From assembly GCA_037441125.1 (NCBI GenBank), contig JBBIST010000002.1, positions 1 to 64,000 on the forward strand: a stretch of 64,000 nt of DNA. The letters run 5' to 3'. The notes beneath the pieces were generated by a model. It did not search any database. It was not told where the DNA came from and saw only the letters and a list, made by a program, of their open reading frames with translations. Positions 43,953 to 53,587 of this stretch are shown here, piece by piece (the first letter of the stretch is position 1; the number at the start of each line of letters is the position of its first letter). The translations under genes and the position numbers were made by a program. The stretch comes from JALHMQ01 sp037441125. Lineage in GTDB: Bacteria; Pseudomonadota; Gammaproteobacteria; Burkholderiales; Burkholderiaceae_F.

Positions 43953-44261
43953 ATGCCCGACCCGACCACCCCCGATCGCATCCGCCAGCGATTGCACGCG
44001 CTGCAGCCGCTGCAGATCGAAGTCGACGACGACAGCGCGCAGCACGCCGGCCACGAGGGGGCGCGCCGCGGCGGCGGCCACTACCGGTTGCGCCTGGTCA
44101 GCGCGCGCTTCCAGGGACTTTCCCGAATGGCGCGCCATCGCCTTGTGTATGATGCCCTTGGCCCCATGATGCGCGACGAGATCCACGCGCTATCCATGTC
44201 GCTGCACTCGCCCGAGGAAGCACGTGGCGACGTGGCCCCTACCCCCTCGCAAGGACCCTGA
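43953..44261 (+). CDS. BolA-family protein
   Basis: A 102-residue BolA-type protein: RIRQRLHALQPLQIEVDDDS followed by GGGHYRLRLVSARFQGLSRM, with ARHRLVYDALGPMMRDEIHA, the conserved helix-turn and RHR..Y..L segment. The family acts with monothiol glutaredoxins in Fe-S handling or as a transcription modulator. The ATG is preceded by AGGAGATC. It ends 4 nt before the PPIase gene. Confidence 0.92.
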   Translation: MPDPTTPDRIRQRLHALQPLQIEVDDDSAQHAGHEGARRGGGHYRLRLVSARFQGLSRMARHRLVYDALGPMMRDEIHALSMSLHSPEEARGDVAPTPSQGP

Positions 44262-44265
44262 GCAG

Positions 44266-45033
44266 ATGTATCGCGCGATTGTCTTCGTTTCGCTGGCGCT
44301 TGCCGCCTCCAGCGTGCTGGCCCAGAACATTGCCACCGTCAACAACCGGCCGATTCCCAAGTCCCGCGAGGACGCCTGGGTCAAGCAGATGCAGCAGCAG
44401 GGCCAGCACGACTCGTCGCAGTTGCGCGAGATGGTCAAGCAGGAGCTGATCCGGCGCGAGGTCTTCCTGCAGGAAGCGAGCCGCCGCGGCCTGGCCGAGA
44501 AGCCCGACGTCAAGTTCCAGCTCGACGTGCAGCGCCAGAACACGCTGATCCAGGCGCTGATGCGCGACGAACTCGAGCGCCGGCCGGTCACCGACGCCGA
44601 GATCAAGAAACTGTACGAGGAACAGAAGGCCAAGGCCGGTTCGCGCGAGTTCCGCGCGCGCCACATCCTGCTCGAGAAGGAAGACGAAGCGCGCGCGATC
44701 GTCGAGCAGTTGCGGCGCGGGGCGAAGTTCGAGGAACTGGCCAAGCGCAGCAAGGATCCGGGTTCGGCCGCCAAAGGTGGCGATCTCGACTGGGCCAGCC
44801 CGGACGCCTACGTCAAGCCCTTTGCCGATGCCCTGGTGAAGCTGGAGAAGGGCAAGTTCACCGAGCAACCGGTGCAGACCCAGTTCGGCTGGCACGTGAT
44901 CCGGCTCGACGACACGCGCGAGGCGCAGTTCCCGCCGCTCGAGCAGGTGCAGGGCCAGATCCGCGAGATGCTGCAGCAGCAGCGCGTCCAGGCCTTCGCT
45001 GCCGAGCTGCAGAGCAAGGCTCGGATCCGCTAG
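44266..45033 (+). CDS. Periplasmic parvulin-type peptidyl-prolyl isomerase (PpiC/SurA-like)
   Basis: A 255-residue secreted chaperone/isomerase. A signal peptide (IVFVSLALAASSVLAQ) is followed by an N-terminal helical region (KQELIRREVFLQEASRRGL) and one parvulin domain at about 130-235: FRARHILLEKEDEARAIVEQ, GDLDWASPDAYVKPFADALV, TQFGWHVIRLDDTRE. It assists outer-membrane protein folding. The ATG at 44266 places the signal peptide correctly; an upstream in-frame ATG overlaps bolA. A strong hairpin follows the stop. Confidence 0.94.
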   Translation: MYRAIVFVSLALAASSVLAQNIATVNNRPIPKSREDAWVKQMQQQGQHDSSQLREMVKQELIRREVFLQEASRRGLAEKPDVKFQLDVQRQNTLIQALMRDELERRPVTDAEIKKLYEEQKAKAGSREFRARHILLEKEDEARAIVEQLRRGAKFEELAKRSKDPGSAAKGGDLDWASPDAYVKPFADALVKLEKGKFTEQPVQTQFGWHVIRLDDTREAQFPPLEQVQGQIREMLQQQRVQAFAAELQSKARIR

Positions 45034-45060
45034 CGCGCCTCAAGCCGCTGATCGACGAAA

Positions 45061-45078
45061 GGGGCGCCGCGGCGCCCC
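45061..45078. terminator. Bidirectional hairpin between convergent genes
   Basis: GGGGCGCC-GC-GGCGCCCC is a perfect inverted repeat, 28 nt after the PPIase stop and about 43 nt beyond the stop of the convergent outer-membrane gene. The flanking CGAAA and TTTCG extend the symmetry and give a short T run on each side. It probably terminates both transcripts. Confidence 0.75.
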
Positions 45079-45121
45079 GTTTCGCTGGCGGTCGCGTCCC
45101 CGATCGAGTCGGGGACAGGCT

Positions 45122-45619
45122 CTAGAAGCGGAACTGAGCGCCGAGACTGATCACGTCGCCGCCCTCGCCGCCGATGCTCTCCACCTCGACCCGCAGCGAG
45201 ACCTGCGGGCTGACCGCGAAACGCACGCCGACGCCGGCGCCCAGCTCGAGGCTGGTATCGGAGGCCGTGAAGGTGGCAGCGCGCACTTCCGAGTCGACGT
45301 AATAGACGCCGACCTTGCCGAAGGCCGAGACCTGCGGACTGAGCGGCAGCTTGCCGACCAGCGAGCCGCCCAGAGCCCAGGCCTCGGTGGTGGTCGCGCG
45401 ATGGGTCTTCGAACCGAAGTCGATGTAGCTCGCCTCCCAGCCCCATTGCGGGGTCAGCGACTGCCCGCCGTAGATCTTGAGCGTGGTATCCAGGTCGGAG
45501 TCGCCGATGGCGACTCCAAGATAGCTTCCCCAGTCGGCGGCGCGTGCCTGCGCGTGCGCCGGTAGGGCTGCCAGCGATCCCGCCGTGAGCAGGGCTGCGA
45601 CTGCAAGTGGCTTGAGCAT
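45122..45619 (-). CDS. Small outer-membrane beta-barrel protein (OmpA/opacity-like)
   Basis: A 165-residue protein with a signal peptide (MLKPLAVAALLTAGSLAALP, AHAQA), then alternating strands: WGSYLGVAIGDSDLDTTLKI, FGKVGVYYVDSEVR, LELGAGVGVRFAVSPQVSLR and a C-terminal ISLGAQFRF ending in Phe, as in eight-stranded outer-membrane barrels. Start at 45619 was chosen from the signal peptide. Its role is not known. Confidence 0.82.
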   Translation of the reverse strand: MLKPLAVAALLTAGSLAALPAHAQARAADWGSYLGVAIGDSDLDTTLKIYGGQSLTPQWGWEASYIDFGSKTHRATTTEAWALGGSLVGKLPLSPQVSAFGKVGVYYVDSEVRAATFTASDTSLELGAGVGVRFAVSPQVSLRVEVESIGGEGGDVISLGAQFRF

Positions 45620-45756
45620 GTCTGACCTCCGTGGTGAACGCCCGGACGATTCGGTGACCGCCCGCGACGGCTCTGGCACTGTAGCCGCCGCCTGCACGCC
45701 GGTGCTGCGTTCGCACAAATGGACGTCGCCAGGATTGCCCGAAACGCGTTACTGGT

Positions 45757-48700
45757 TCACCCGAGCCAGCGCCGCGCGTTGCGGAACATCCGCATCCACG
45801 GCGAATCCTCGCCCTGCCCAGGCGGTCGCCAGCTCATCTGCACGGTCCGGCGCACGCGTTCCGGGTGCGGCATGACGATCGTGAAGCGTCCGTCGGGCGT
45901 GGTCAGCGCCGTGATCCCCTGCGGCGAGCCGTTCGGGTTGTACGGATAGCGTTCGGTCGCGCGGCCCTGCGAGTCGACGTAGCGCGCCGCCACCAGCCGC
46001 TGCTCGATCGCCTGCTGCAGCGCCTGCGGCGAAGCGAAGCTGGCGCGGCCTTCGCCGTGCGCGTTGGCGATCGGCATCCGGCTGCCGGCCATGCCGGCGA
46101 GAAACAGCGACGGCGAGTCGAGCACCTCGACCATCACCAGCCGGCCCTCGAACTGCTCGGACAAATTGCGCTCGAAGCGCGGCCAAAGCTGCGCGCCGGG
46201 GATGATCGGCGCCAACTGGCTCATCATCTGGCAGCCGTTGCACACGCCAAGCGCGAAGCTGTCGGCGCGCGCAAAGAAGGCGGCGAACTGCTCAGCCAGT
46301 GGCGGATTGAGCAGGATGCTCTTGGCCCAGCCGCCGCCTCCGCCGAGCACGTCGCCGTAGGAAAAACCGCCGCAGGCGGCCAGTGCCTTGAAGTCGGCGA
46401 GCCGCACGCGGCCCGAGGCCAGGTCGGTCATGTGCACGTCGACCGCGGTGAAGCCGGCACGGTCGAAGGCGCTCGCCATCTCGTACTGCGAGTTGACGCC
46501 CTGCTCGCGCAGGATCGCGATCCGCGGTCGCGCCCCCAGCGCGATCATCGGCGCCGCGATGTCCTCGGCCGGATCGAAGGTCAGCGCCCAATGCAGGCCC
46601 GTGTCCTCGGCCCCGCCGATGCGCGCGTACTCCTGGTCGGCGCAGTCCGGGTGGTCGCGCAGGCGGGCGATGCGCCAGCTCACCTCGCTCCAGGCCTGCT
46701 GCAGTTCGACCCGCGGCCGGCCGAAGACGCAGCGGCCGTCGCGCCAGACCTCGATCCGGTCGCTCGCGTTGGGCCGGCCGATGACCTGCGAGTACGCGCC
46801 CAGGTCGTGCGCGCGCAGCACCTGCATGACCTCGGCCTGGTCGGCGGCGCGGATCTGCAGCACCAGCCCGAGTTCCTCGTTGAACAGCGCGCGCAGTGTC
46901 TGCTCGTGACGGCGCACGCCGACCTGGTCGGCGCGGATCTTGTAGTCGCCCCAGTCGGCGGCCACCGGATCGATGGCAACGAGGTCGATGTTGATCGTGA
47001 TGCCGCAGCGGCCGGCGAAGGCCATCTCGGCCAGCGTCGCCCACAGGCCGCCGTCGGAGCGGTCGTGAACCGCGAGCAGCTTGCCGGCGGCGTTGAGCGC
47101 GCGCACCGCGCGCAGTGCCGCGGCGAGCCGCGGCGGCTCTTCAAGGTCGGGCGCCTCGTCGCCGATCTGGCTGCAGACCTGCGCCAGGATCGAGCCGCCG
47201 AGTCGCTGCCGGCCGCAGGCCGGATCGACCAGCAGCAGCAGCGTCTCGGCGCCCGGGTCGAGCTGCGGCGTGAGCGCGCGCCGCACGTCGTCGACCGGCG
47301 CCATCGCCGAGACCACGAGCGACACCGGTGCCGTCACCTGCTTGCTCTCGCCGCCGTCGTTCCAGGCGGTCTTCATCGACAACGAGTCCTTGCCGACCGG
47401 GATGCTGATCGCGAGTTCGCGGCACAACGTGCTGGCGGCGCGCACCGCGTCGATGAGCCGCGCGTCCTCGCCCGGCTCGCCGCAGGCCGCCATCCAATTG
47501 GCCGAGAGCTTCACGCGCGCCGGATCGACGTCGGCGGCGGCGAGGTTGGTGAGCGCCTCGCCGATCGCCATGCGCGCAGCCGCAGCGGCGTCGATGATCG
47601 CCAGCGGCGCGCGCTCGCCGATCGCCATCGCCTCGCCCGAGTAGCCACAGTAGTCGAGCAAGGCGAGCGCACAGTCGGCCACCGGCACCTGCCAGGGTCC
47701 GACCAGCGGATCGCGGCTGCACAGACCACCGACGCTGCGGTCGCCGATCGTCACCAGGAAGGCTTTGCTGGCCACGGTCGGATGGCGCAGCACATCGAGC
47801 GCCGCTCGTTCCAGGTCGATCGTCGTGGTGTCGATCGCCGGCAGCGCGCGCGGCACGCGCCGCACCTGGCGCAGCATCTTCGGCGGCTTGCCGAGCAGCA
47901 CGTTCATCGGCAGGTTCACTGCCGGCGACTGGTCGGCGCGCTCGACCCGCAGTTGCTCGTCGTCGCTGATGCGGCCGACCACCGCGTATGGACAGCGCTC
48001 GCGCCGGCACAGCCAGTCGAAGGCCGGCAGCGCCTCGGGCGCGATCGCCAGCGCATAGCGCTCCTGCGACTCGTTGCACCAGATCTCGAGCGGACTCATG
48101 CCGCTTTCCTCGACCGGGATCCGCTCCAGCTCGAAGCGCGCGCCGCGCCCGGCGGCGTGCGCCAGCTCCGGCAGCGCGTTCGACAAGCCGCCGGCGCCGA
48201 CGTCGTGGATGCTGAGGATCGGGTTGCCCTCGCCGAGGGCGACGCAGCGGTCGATCACCTCCTGCGCGCGGCGCTGCATCTCCGGGTTGCCGCGCTGGAC
48301 CGAGTCGAAGTCGAGCTGCTCGGTGTTGCTGCCAGCGCCGACGCTGGAGGCGGCGCCGCCGCCCAGGCCGATGCGCATGCCGGGACCGCCGAGTTGCACC
48401 AGCAGCGTGCCGGGCGGAAGGTCGAGCTTGTGCGTCTGCTCGGCACTGATGTTGCCGATGCCGCCGGCGATCATGATCGGCTTGTGATAGCCGTAGCGGC
48501 GGCCGCCGACGTTGGCCTCGAAGCTGCGGAAGTAGCCGACCAGGCTGGGCCGGCCGAACTCGTTGTTAAAGGCGGCGGCACCGATCGGACCGTCGATCAT
48601 GATCGCCAGCGCATCGGCGATGCGCGCGGGAAAGCCGTAGTCGCCGCTGCCGGCTGCGGCCGCGGTGACGTCGGCGTCGGCTTCCCAGGCGCGGCGCGCC

Positions 48701-49761
48701 CCGGGCAGCCGCAGGTGCGAGACCGAGAATCCGCACAGGCCGACCTTGGGCCGGGCGCCGCGGCCGGTGGCGCCCTCGTCGCGGATCTCGCCGCCGGCGC
48801 CGGTGGCCGCACCCGGATAGGGCGAGATCGCAGTCGGATGGTTGTGCGTCTCGACCTTGAACACCGTGTGCACGAGCTCGTCGCGTCCCGAATACACGCT
48901 GCCGAAGGCGCCCGGCGGATGGTCTGAGTGCGGCCCGAAGCGGCGCGCGACGCGGCCTTCGATCACCGCCGCGTTGTCGCTGTAGGCGACCACCGTGCCC
49001 TGCGGCGCGGCCGCGTGCGTGGCGCGGATCAGCGCGAACAGCGAATCGGGCTGCGGCTCGCCGTCGACGATCCAGCGGGCGTTGAAGATCTTGTGCCGGC
49101 AGTGCTCGGAGTTGGCCTGCGCGAACATCATCAGCTCGACGTCGGTCGGATCGCGCCCGAGCTCGCGGTAGGCGGCGAGCAGGTAGTCGATCTCGTCTTC
49201 CGACAGCGCCAGCCCGAGGTCGCGGTTGGCGCGCACCAGCGCCGCGCGCCCGTCGCCGTCGAGGCCGATCGACTGCATCGGCTTGCCCGCCAGCTCGCGA
49301 AACAGCAGCGCCGCCGGGCTGTCGGCGGCGAGCACGCTCTCGGTCATCCGATCGTGCAGCAGCGCGGCCAGTTTCTCGCGCAGCGCCGCACTCAGGCCTG
49401 CGCCGTCCAGCGCCACGAAGTAGCGCGTGCCGCGCTCGATGCGCACCACCGCGGCCAGACCGCAGTTGTGCGCGATGTCGGTGGCCTTGCTCGCCCAGGG
49501 CGAGATCGTTCCCAGGCGCGGCACGACGTCGAAGACCTCGGCCGCCGGCAGCGTCTGGCGCAGCGGCTGGCCGTAGTCGAGCAGCGCCGCGAGCCGCGCA
49601 TGGTCGACGGCGCCGCGCAGGTGCACGTAATGGATGTGGCGGGCGGCGACCGCGGCCAGCGCCGGCTCGACTGCGCGCAGCCGCTGCAATAGACGTTCGG
49701 CGCGAAACGGCGCCAGCGCACACGGACCGTCGAGCGCGAGAAAGGTGTCGGGGGTCGTCAT
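45757..49761 (-). CDS. purL: Phosphoribosylformylglycinamidine synthase PurL (large, single-chain)
   Basis: A 1334-residue FGAM synthase for step 4 of purine biosynthesis. The synthetase half shows FAQANSEHCRHKIFNARWIV, VFKVETHNHPTAISPYPGAA, the ATP-grasp-like GFSVSHLRL and GGGAASSVGAGSN. The C-terminal glutaminase has the nucleophile C1174 in GVCNGCQMM and the H1299/E1301 pair in MPHPERVRR, exactly parallel to E. coli C1135/H1260/E1262. Length is slightly above the E. coli 1295 aa. Two palindromes lie upstream. It ends the Burkholderiales-like ppiC-purL neighbourhood. Confidence 0.97.
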   Translation of the reverse strand: MTTPDTFLALDGPCALAPFRAERLLQRLRAVEPALAAVAARHIHYVHLRGAVDHARLAALLDYGQPLRQTLPAAEVFDVVPRLGTISPWASKATDIAHNCGLAAVVRIERGTRYFVALDGAGLSAALREKLAALLHDRMTESVLAADSPAALLFRELAGKPMQSIGLDGDGRAALVRANRDLGLALSEDEIDYLLAAYRELGRDPTDVELMMFAQANSEHCRHKIFNARWIVDGEPQPDSLFALIRATHAAAPQGTVVAYSDNAAVIEGRVARRFGPHSDHPPGAFGSVYSGRDELVHTVFKVETHNHPTAISPYPGAATGAGGEIRDEGATGRGARPKVGLCGFSVSHLRLPGARRAWEADADVTAAAAGSGDYGFPARIADALAIMIDGPIGAAAFNNEFGRPSLVGYFRSFEANVGGRRYGYHKPIMIAGGIGNISAEQTHKLDLPPGTLLVQLGGPGMRIGLGGGAASSVGAGSNTEQLDFDSVQRGNPEMQRRAQEVIDRCVALGEGNPILSIHDVGAGGLSNALPELAHAAGRGARFELERIPVEESGMSPLEIWCNESQERYALAIAPEALPAFDWLCRRERCPYAVVGRISDDEQLRVERADQSPAVNLPMNVLLGKPPKMLRQVRRVPRALPAIDTTTIDLERAALDVLRHPTVASKAFLVTIGDRSVGGLCSRDPLVGPWQVPVADCALALLDYCGYSGEAMAIGERAPLAIIDAAAAARMAIGEALTNLAAADVDPARVKLSANWMAACGEPGEDARLIDAVRAASTLCRELAISIPVGKDSLSMKTAWNDGGESKQVTAPVSLVVSAMAPVDDVRRALTPQLDPGAETLLLLVDPACGRQRLGGSILAQVCSQIGDEAPDLEEPPRLAAALRAVRALNAAGKLLAVHDRSDGGLWATLAEMAFAGRCGITINIDLVAIDPVAADWGDYKIRADQVGVRRHEQTLRALFNEELGLVLQIRAADQAEVMQVLRAHDLGAYSQVIGRPNASDRIEVWRDGRCVFGRPRVELQQAWSEVSWRIARLRDHPDCADQEYARIGGAEDTGLHWALTFDPAEDIAAPMIALGARPRIAILREQGVNSQYEMASAFDRAGFTAVDVHMTDLASGRVRLADFKALAACGGFSYGDVLGGGGGWAKSILLNPPLAEQFAAFFARADSFALGVCNGCQMMSQLAPIIPGAQLWPRFERNLSEQFEGRLVMVEVLDSPSLFLAGMAGSRMPIANAHGEGRASFASPQALQQAIEQRLVAARYVDSQGRATERYPYNPNGSPQGITALTTPDGRFTIVMPHPERVRRTVQMSWRPPGQGEDSPWMRMFRNARRWLG

Positions 49762-49829
49762 CGGAATCGGCGCCGGCGGCGGCGCGGGGGGCCGCAGGCG
49801 TGCGTGGCGGGTCGGTTGCAGGCATCGCG

Positions 49830-49845
49830 CCGGACCGGGGTCCGG
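49830..49845. repeat. Perfect palindrome in the purL leader
   Basis: CCGGACC-GG-GGTCCGG is a 16-nt inverted repeat with a two-base centre, about 70 nt before the purL start. On the minus strand a TACAAT hexamer (49871-49866), a good -10 box, lies 20 nt upstream of it. The palindrome would therefore be early in the transcript and could be an operator or leader hairpin. No known PurR-type match is claimed. Confidence 0.4.
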
Positions 49846-49872
49846 CAGCGCACGAAGTGCCGGCCGATTGTA

Positions 49873-49892
49873 GGCGGGCCGGGCGGCCCGCC
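49873..49892 (-). terminator. Hairpin directly after the HDOD gene
   Basis: GGCGGGCC-GGGC-GGCCCGCC forms a perfect eight-pair stem and tetraloop, starting four bases after the HDOD gene stop. There is no T tract on the reading strand, so termination may be weak or Rho-assisted. It separates the HDOD gene from purL. Confidence 0.45.
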
Positions 49893-49896
49893 GGCG

Positions 49897-51138
49897 CTAC
49901 AGATCGCCGTCGAGCGTGTTGGCGGCGTGCATCGCCTTGAGCAGCGCCTCGTTGCAGTTCGACACCGGCATCGCCAGGTGCTCGAGCTGGCGCGCCATGC
50001 CGATCGGGTCGGAGCGTTCGATCGACTCGATCAGCGCCAGGTAGGGCGCGTAGGGACCGGCGCGCCGCACGATCGCGTCGGTCACGCTCTCAGACAGCGA
50101 GATCAGCTCGAACAACTGCTCGAAGGGCGCACCGGTGATCCGGTCGAGCATCGAGAAGGCGCCGGCGATGAACAGCTCGTCGCGCACTTCGGAGGAGGCG
50201 TCGGCGCCGCCGACGAACTCAAGGAACATGCCGCGCCGGATCGACGCGTGCATCAGCGGAAAGGTGTTGGCGTCCTTGCTCGCCGTGGCCAGCAGCAGCG
50301 ACAGCCAGCGCATCATCTTCTTGTAGCCGAGCATCATCACCGCGTGCTGGAAGCTCGTGATCTGCACCGGCAGGCCGAAGGCGGCCGAGTTCACCAGCCG
50401 CAGCAGCTTGAAGGCGAGGGCCGGGTCGCGCTTGAGCGTGGCGTCGATCTTCGACAGCTCGGCGTCGTCGCGCACCAGGCGCAGCAGTTCGAGCACCACC
50501 GCCTGCCCCGGCTGCAGCGGCCGCATCGCCCGGTGCTGCTCGTCGTCCAGCGGCCAGCCGACGCTGGCGGCAGCGCCCCTCTCGAAAGCGGCGTCGACAT
50601 CGGCCACCGTCTGCACGCCGGTGATGATGAACGGCATCCGCCGCTGTGCCTGTGCCCCGTTCGCCGGTGCCAGCGGCCGGCCGTCGGCGCTCACGCGCCG
50701 ATCTTCCTTGATGTGGATCAGCGCCGACTCGAAGCACGACAGCAGCGCCGGTGGCAGCGGCGCCTCCGGCCGGCCGCGCAGTGCCAGGCGCTTGCCGTCG
50801 CGAAACAGGCGCTGCGCGGTCGCCTGCGCTTCGGGATCACGCAGCGCGCCGGCGGCGACCTCGAGCACCGCGTTCTTCGGCGCCGGCCAGGTCTCGGCGC
50901 TGCGCTCGAGCGTGGCGTCGAGCGGTGCCACCAGCACCGGCGCGCTGGCGTCGGGCCAGACGGCGTTCAACGCCGTTAGCACCGCACCGACCGCGGGCCG
51001 CTCCTGCGGCCGCAGCGACAGTAGCGTCAGCCGCGTGCCGATCGCCTTGCGGTGACGGTCGATCAGCGGCGCGTAACAGATCGACACCGTGTCGAGGACC
51101 TGGTGCACGGCGGGCGCGACTCGTTCGGGAGCGTTCAT
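49897..51138 (-). CDS. EAL-HDOD signalling protein (YuxH-like)
   Basis: A 413-residue protein. Residues about 1-200 resemble a degenerate EAL domain (DRHRKAIGTRLTLLS; FIITGVQTVADVDAAFERGA) without the catalytic EAL motif. Residues about 205-400 are a HDOD domain: LLRLVRDDAELSKIDATLKR, DPALAFKLLRLVNSAAFGLP and SFQHAVMMLGYKKMMRWLSL. HDOD proteins usually act in signal transduction with cyclic di-GMP enzymes, but the ligand is unknown. The ATG at 51138 was chosen as the first one with a family-like N-terminus. Confidence 0.88.
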   Translation of the reverse strand: MNAPERVAPAVHQVLDTVSICYAPLIDRHRKAIGTRLTLLSLRPQERPAVGAVLTALNAVWPDASAPVLVAPLDATLERSAETWPAPKNAVLEVAAGALRDPEAQATAQRLFRDGKRLALRGRPEAPLPPALLSCFESALIHIKEDRRVSADGRPLAPANGAQAQRRMPFIITGVQTVADVDAAFERGAAASVGWPLDDEQHRAMRPLQPGQAVVLELLRLVRDDAELSKIDATLKRDPALAFKLLRLVNSAAFGLPVQITSFQHAVMMLGYKKMMRWLSLLLATASKDANTFPLMHASIRRGMFLEFVGGADASSEVRDELFIAGAFSMLDRITGAPFEQLFELISLSESVTDAIVRRAGPYAPYLALIESIERSDPIGMARQLEHLAMPVSNCNEALLKAMHAANTLDGDL

Positions 51139-51684
51139 GGGCGGCGGGCCGATGCGGCGGTGCACGGATCAGCAGCGATTATTCGGGGCGTCCAGTGGCG
51201 CCGATGCGTCGAAATGGCGCAGACCCCGGCACGTAATCGCCGCATGTCGGTGCTCAAGGTCGGACGCCGCTGCGCCGACGCATCCGCCGCCCGCCGTATC
51301 CGCCACGGCGAAGTCGCCCGGAACTGGCCCCATGACGCCACGGCTTCGACCCCGTGTGATCTCGTGCGCGACGTGAGCGCCACCGCCGCGCGGTCGACTC
51401 CCCTACTACGGGCTTTCCCGGACAAGGGATTCGGGAGTCCGAGTCGCCCGAGGCGAGTCCGCAGCGATCGGTGTCCGTCACGGATCGCGCCCCAATTCGG
51501 CTCGATAGAGTGTTTCCGACAGTTACGGGCGCAACTCACCCACGCTAGTGTGGCCGCGAGCGCCGACAGCACCGAGGGCCGAGAACCCAGTGGCGCTCGA
51601 CCCGCGCCGCACCAGCGAGCGCGGGCCGGCGCGTCTGCCGCGCGCGGACTCGTCATCAACGTCATTGACCGTGGAGACACAGAC
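51139..51684. other. Divergent intergenic region, 546 nt, no gene identified
   Basis: It lies between the HDOD gene (leftward) and the TRAP binding-protein gene (rightward). All frames through it are Arg/Ala/Pro-rich artefacts without a homologous protein. It must hold promoters for both transcripts, but no convincing -35/-10 pair stood out. A GTGGAGA ribosome site is visible before the TRAP start. Confidence 0.5.
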
Positions 51685-52815
51685 ATGGAACGTCGTTCAT
51701 TTCTCTCGCGCGCGGGCGCGGGTGCCGGTGCCGGCGCGGCACTCTTGGCCGCACCCGCCATCACCAACGCAGCCATGCCCCCCGTTCGTTGGCGCGGCAT
51801 GTCCGGCTTCCCGGCGTCTCTCGATACGGTCTTCGGTACCTCCCAGGGCGCCGCAAAGCGCATTGGCGACACCACCGGCGGGCGCTTCCAGATCACGGTC
51901 GCTCCGCCAGGCGAGATCGTGCCGATGCCACAGGCCGCCGACGCGGTCGGTGCCGGCACGATCGATTGCGCGCATGTCTTCTCGGGTTGGTACGTGGGTC
52001 AGGACGCGAGTTGGGCCTTCGGCGGTGCGATTCCGTTCGGCCTGAACTTCCGCGGGCACAACGCCTGGTGGTTCGAAGGCGGCGGCCAGGAACTGTTCAA
52101 CGCCTGGCTGCGCCCGCGCGGCATGGTGTTCATCCTCTCGGGCAACACTGGCACGCAGATGGGCGGATGGTTTCGTCGGGAAATTCGCACGATGGACGAC
52201 GTCCGCGGTCTCAAGATGCGCATTGCGGGCCTGGGCGGCAACGTCTGGCACGCGGCCGGCGCAGTGCCGCAGCAGATCCCCGGCGGCGAGATTTACTCGG
52301 CGCTCGAGCGCGGCACGATCGATGCCGCCGAGTTCATCGGTCCGCACGACGACGAGAGGCTGGGCTTCCAGCGGGTCGCACGCTTCTACTACCACCCGGG
52401 CTTCTGGGAGGGCGGCTCGGCCCTGGGCTGGCTGGTCAACCTGCGCGCCTGGGAGGCGCTGCCGACCGACTACCGCGAGGCCTTCATCGCCGCCGCGCAC
52501 GAGGCCAATACGGTCATGATGGCTCGCTACGACGCGCGCAACTCGGCCGCACTGCGCCGCCTGATCGCAGGCGGCACCCAATTGCGCGCCTTCCCGCGTC
52601 CGGTTCTCCAATCCTTCTTCGACCATGCCCAGCGCATGTACGCGGGGATGACCGTTGCCAATGCCGATTTCAAGCGCCTGTACGACAGCTACACCGGCTT
52701 CCAGCGCGAAGTGGTCGGTTGGTTGCGCTTCACCGATAACGCGTTCGACAACTTCATGGCCGACGCGCTGCGCCCGCGCCCGGCCGCTGGCGCCGAAAAG
52801 CGCCGCCCGAGCTGA
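51685..52815 (+). CDS. TRAP transporter solute-binding protein (DctP family), system 1
   Basis: A 376-residue TRAP binding protein with a twin-arginine signal (MERRSFLSRAGAGAGAGAAL, ALLAAPAITNA). The domain shows ASLDTVFGTSQGAAKRI, GEIVPMPQAADAVGAGTIDC, MRIAGLGGNVWHAAGAVPQQ and GEIYSALERGTIDAAEFIGP, as in TakP-type (2-oxoacid/carboxylate) members. It precedes small- and large-permease genes. Tat export is common in this subgroup, which often binds cation-organic-acid complexes; the ligand is not established here. Confidence 0.92.
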   Translation: MERRSFLSRAGAGAGAGAALLAAPAITNAAMPPVRWRGMSGFPASLDTVFGTSQGAAKRIGDTTGGRFQITVAPPGEIVPMPQAADAVGAGTIDCAHVFSGWYVGQDASWAFGGAIPFGLNFRGHNAWWFEGGGQELFNAWLRPRGMVFILSGNTGTQMGGWFRREIRTMDDVRGLKMRIAGLGGNVWHAAGAVPQQIPGGEIYSALERGTIDAAEFIGPHDDERLGFQRVARFYYHPGFWEGGSALGWLVNLRAWEALPTDYREAFIAAAHEANTVMMARYDARNSAALRRLIAGGTQLRAFPRPVLQSFFDHAQRMYAGMTVANADFKRLYDSYTGFQREVVGWLRFTDNAFDNFMADALRPRPAAGAEKRRPS

Positions 52816-52966
52816 GCGCGCGCTCTGAACCGCAGCCGCCGGGCGCTTGCCGCCCCGCGGCTGCGACCTTCGTCTTTGGTGCCGGCTCGCACGCCGGTCG
52901 GCTCGACTCGCTCGCGATGGCTGCGCCATTGCAACGCCAGTGCGACCGCATCGAGGATTCCCCCGC

Positions 52967-53587
52967 ATGAACACCCTCCTCGCCTTCAGTCGCGGCGTCG
53001 ACTGGTTCACCGAGCGGCTCGGTCGCATCCTGTTCTGGCTGCTGCTGGCTGCGGTGCTGATCAGCACTCTGAACGCGCTCGCGCGCTACAGCCTCGGCAT
53101 GGCGTCCAACGCCTGGCTCGAGATGCAGTGGTACCTGTTCGCCGCGATCTTCATGCTCGGCGCAGGCTACGTCTTCCTGCACGACCAGCATGTGCGCATC
53201 GATGTGCTGGCGCAGAGGCTGTCGCGCAGGGCCCAGGTCTGGATCGACGTGGTCGGCATCGTCATCTTCCTGATTCCGCTGTGCCTGTTCATCATCTGGT
53301 CGTCGTGGCCACCGGTGGCGCGCTCGATCGACACTTGGGAAATCTCGGTCAGCCCCGGCGGCCTGCTGCGCTGGCCGCTGTACATCCTCGTGCCGATCGG
53401 CTTCGCGCTGCTGGCGCTGCAGAGCCTGTCGGAACTGTTCAAGCGCGTGGCCTACCTCTGCGGACGCGCGCCTGATCCGCACGCCAGGCCCGAGCTGTCG
53501 CAGGAGGAGAAGCTGCTCGAGGAACTCAAGCGCGAACGCGAACAACAAGCCCGGTCGGCAAAGGCCGACGGTAGGAGCGAAGAGTGA
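52967..53587 (+). CDS. TRAP transporter small permease (DctQ family), system 1
   Basis: A 206-residue DctQ-type subunit with four hydrophobic segments: ILFWLLLAAVLISTLNALAR, WYLFAAIFMLGAGYVFLHDQ, VWIDVVGIVIFLIPLCLFII and PLYILVPIGFALLALQSL. VRIDVL marks the family. It has an unusually long charged C-terminal tail (EEKLLEELKREREQQ). Its TGA overlaps the large-permease GTG (GTGA). Confidence 0.9.
   Translation: MNTLLAFSRGVDWFTERLGRILFWLLLAAVLISTLNALARYSLGMASNAWLEMQWYLFAAIFMLGAGYVFLHDQHVRIDVLAQRLSRRAQVWIDVVGIVIFLIPLCLFIIWSSWPPVARSIDTWEISVSPGGLLRWPLYILVPIGFALLALQSLSELFKRVAYLCGRAPDPHARPELSQEEKLLEELKREREQQARSAKADGRSEE

Noticed and set aside
45865..48927. 1020-residue plus-strand frame
   Set aside because: It lies opposite purL, whose homology, motifs and catalytic triad are certain.
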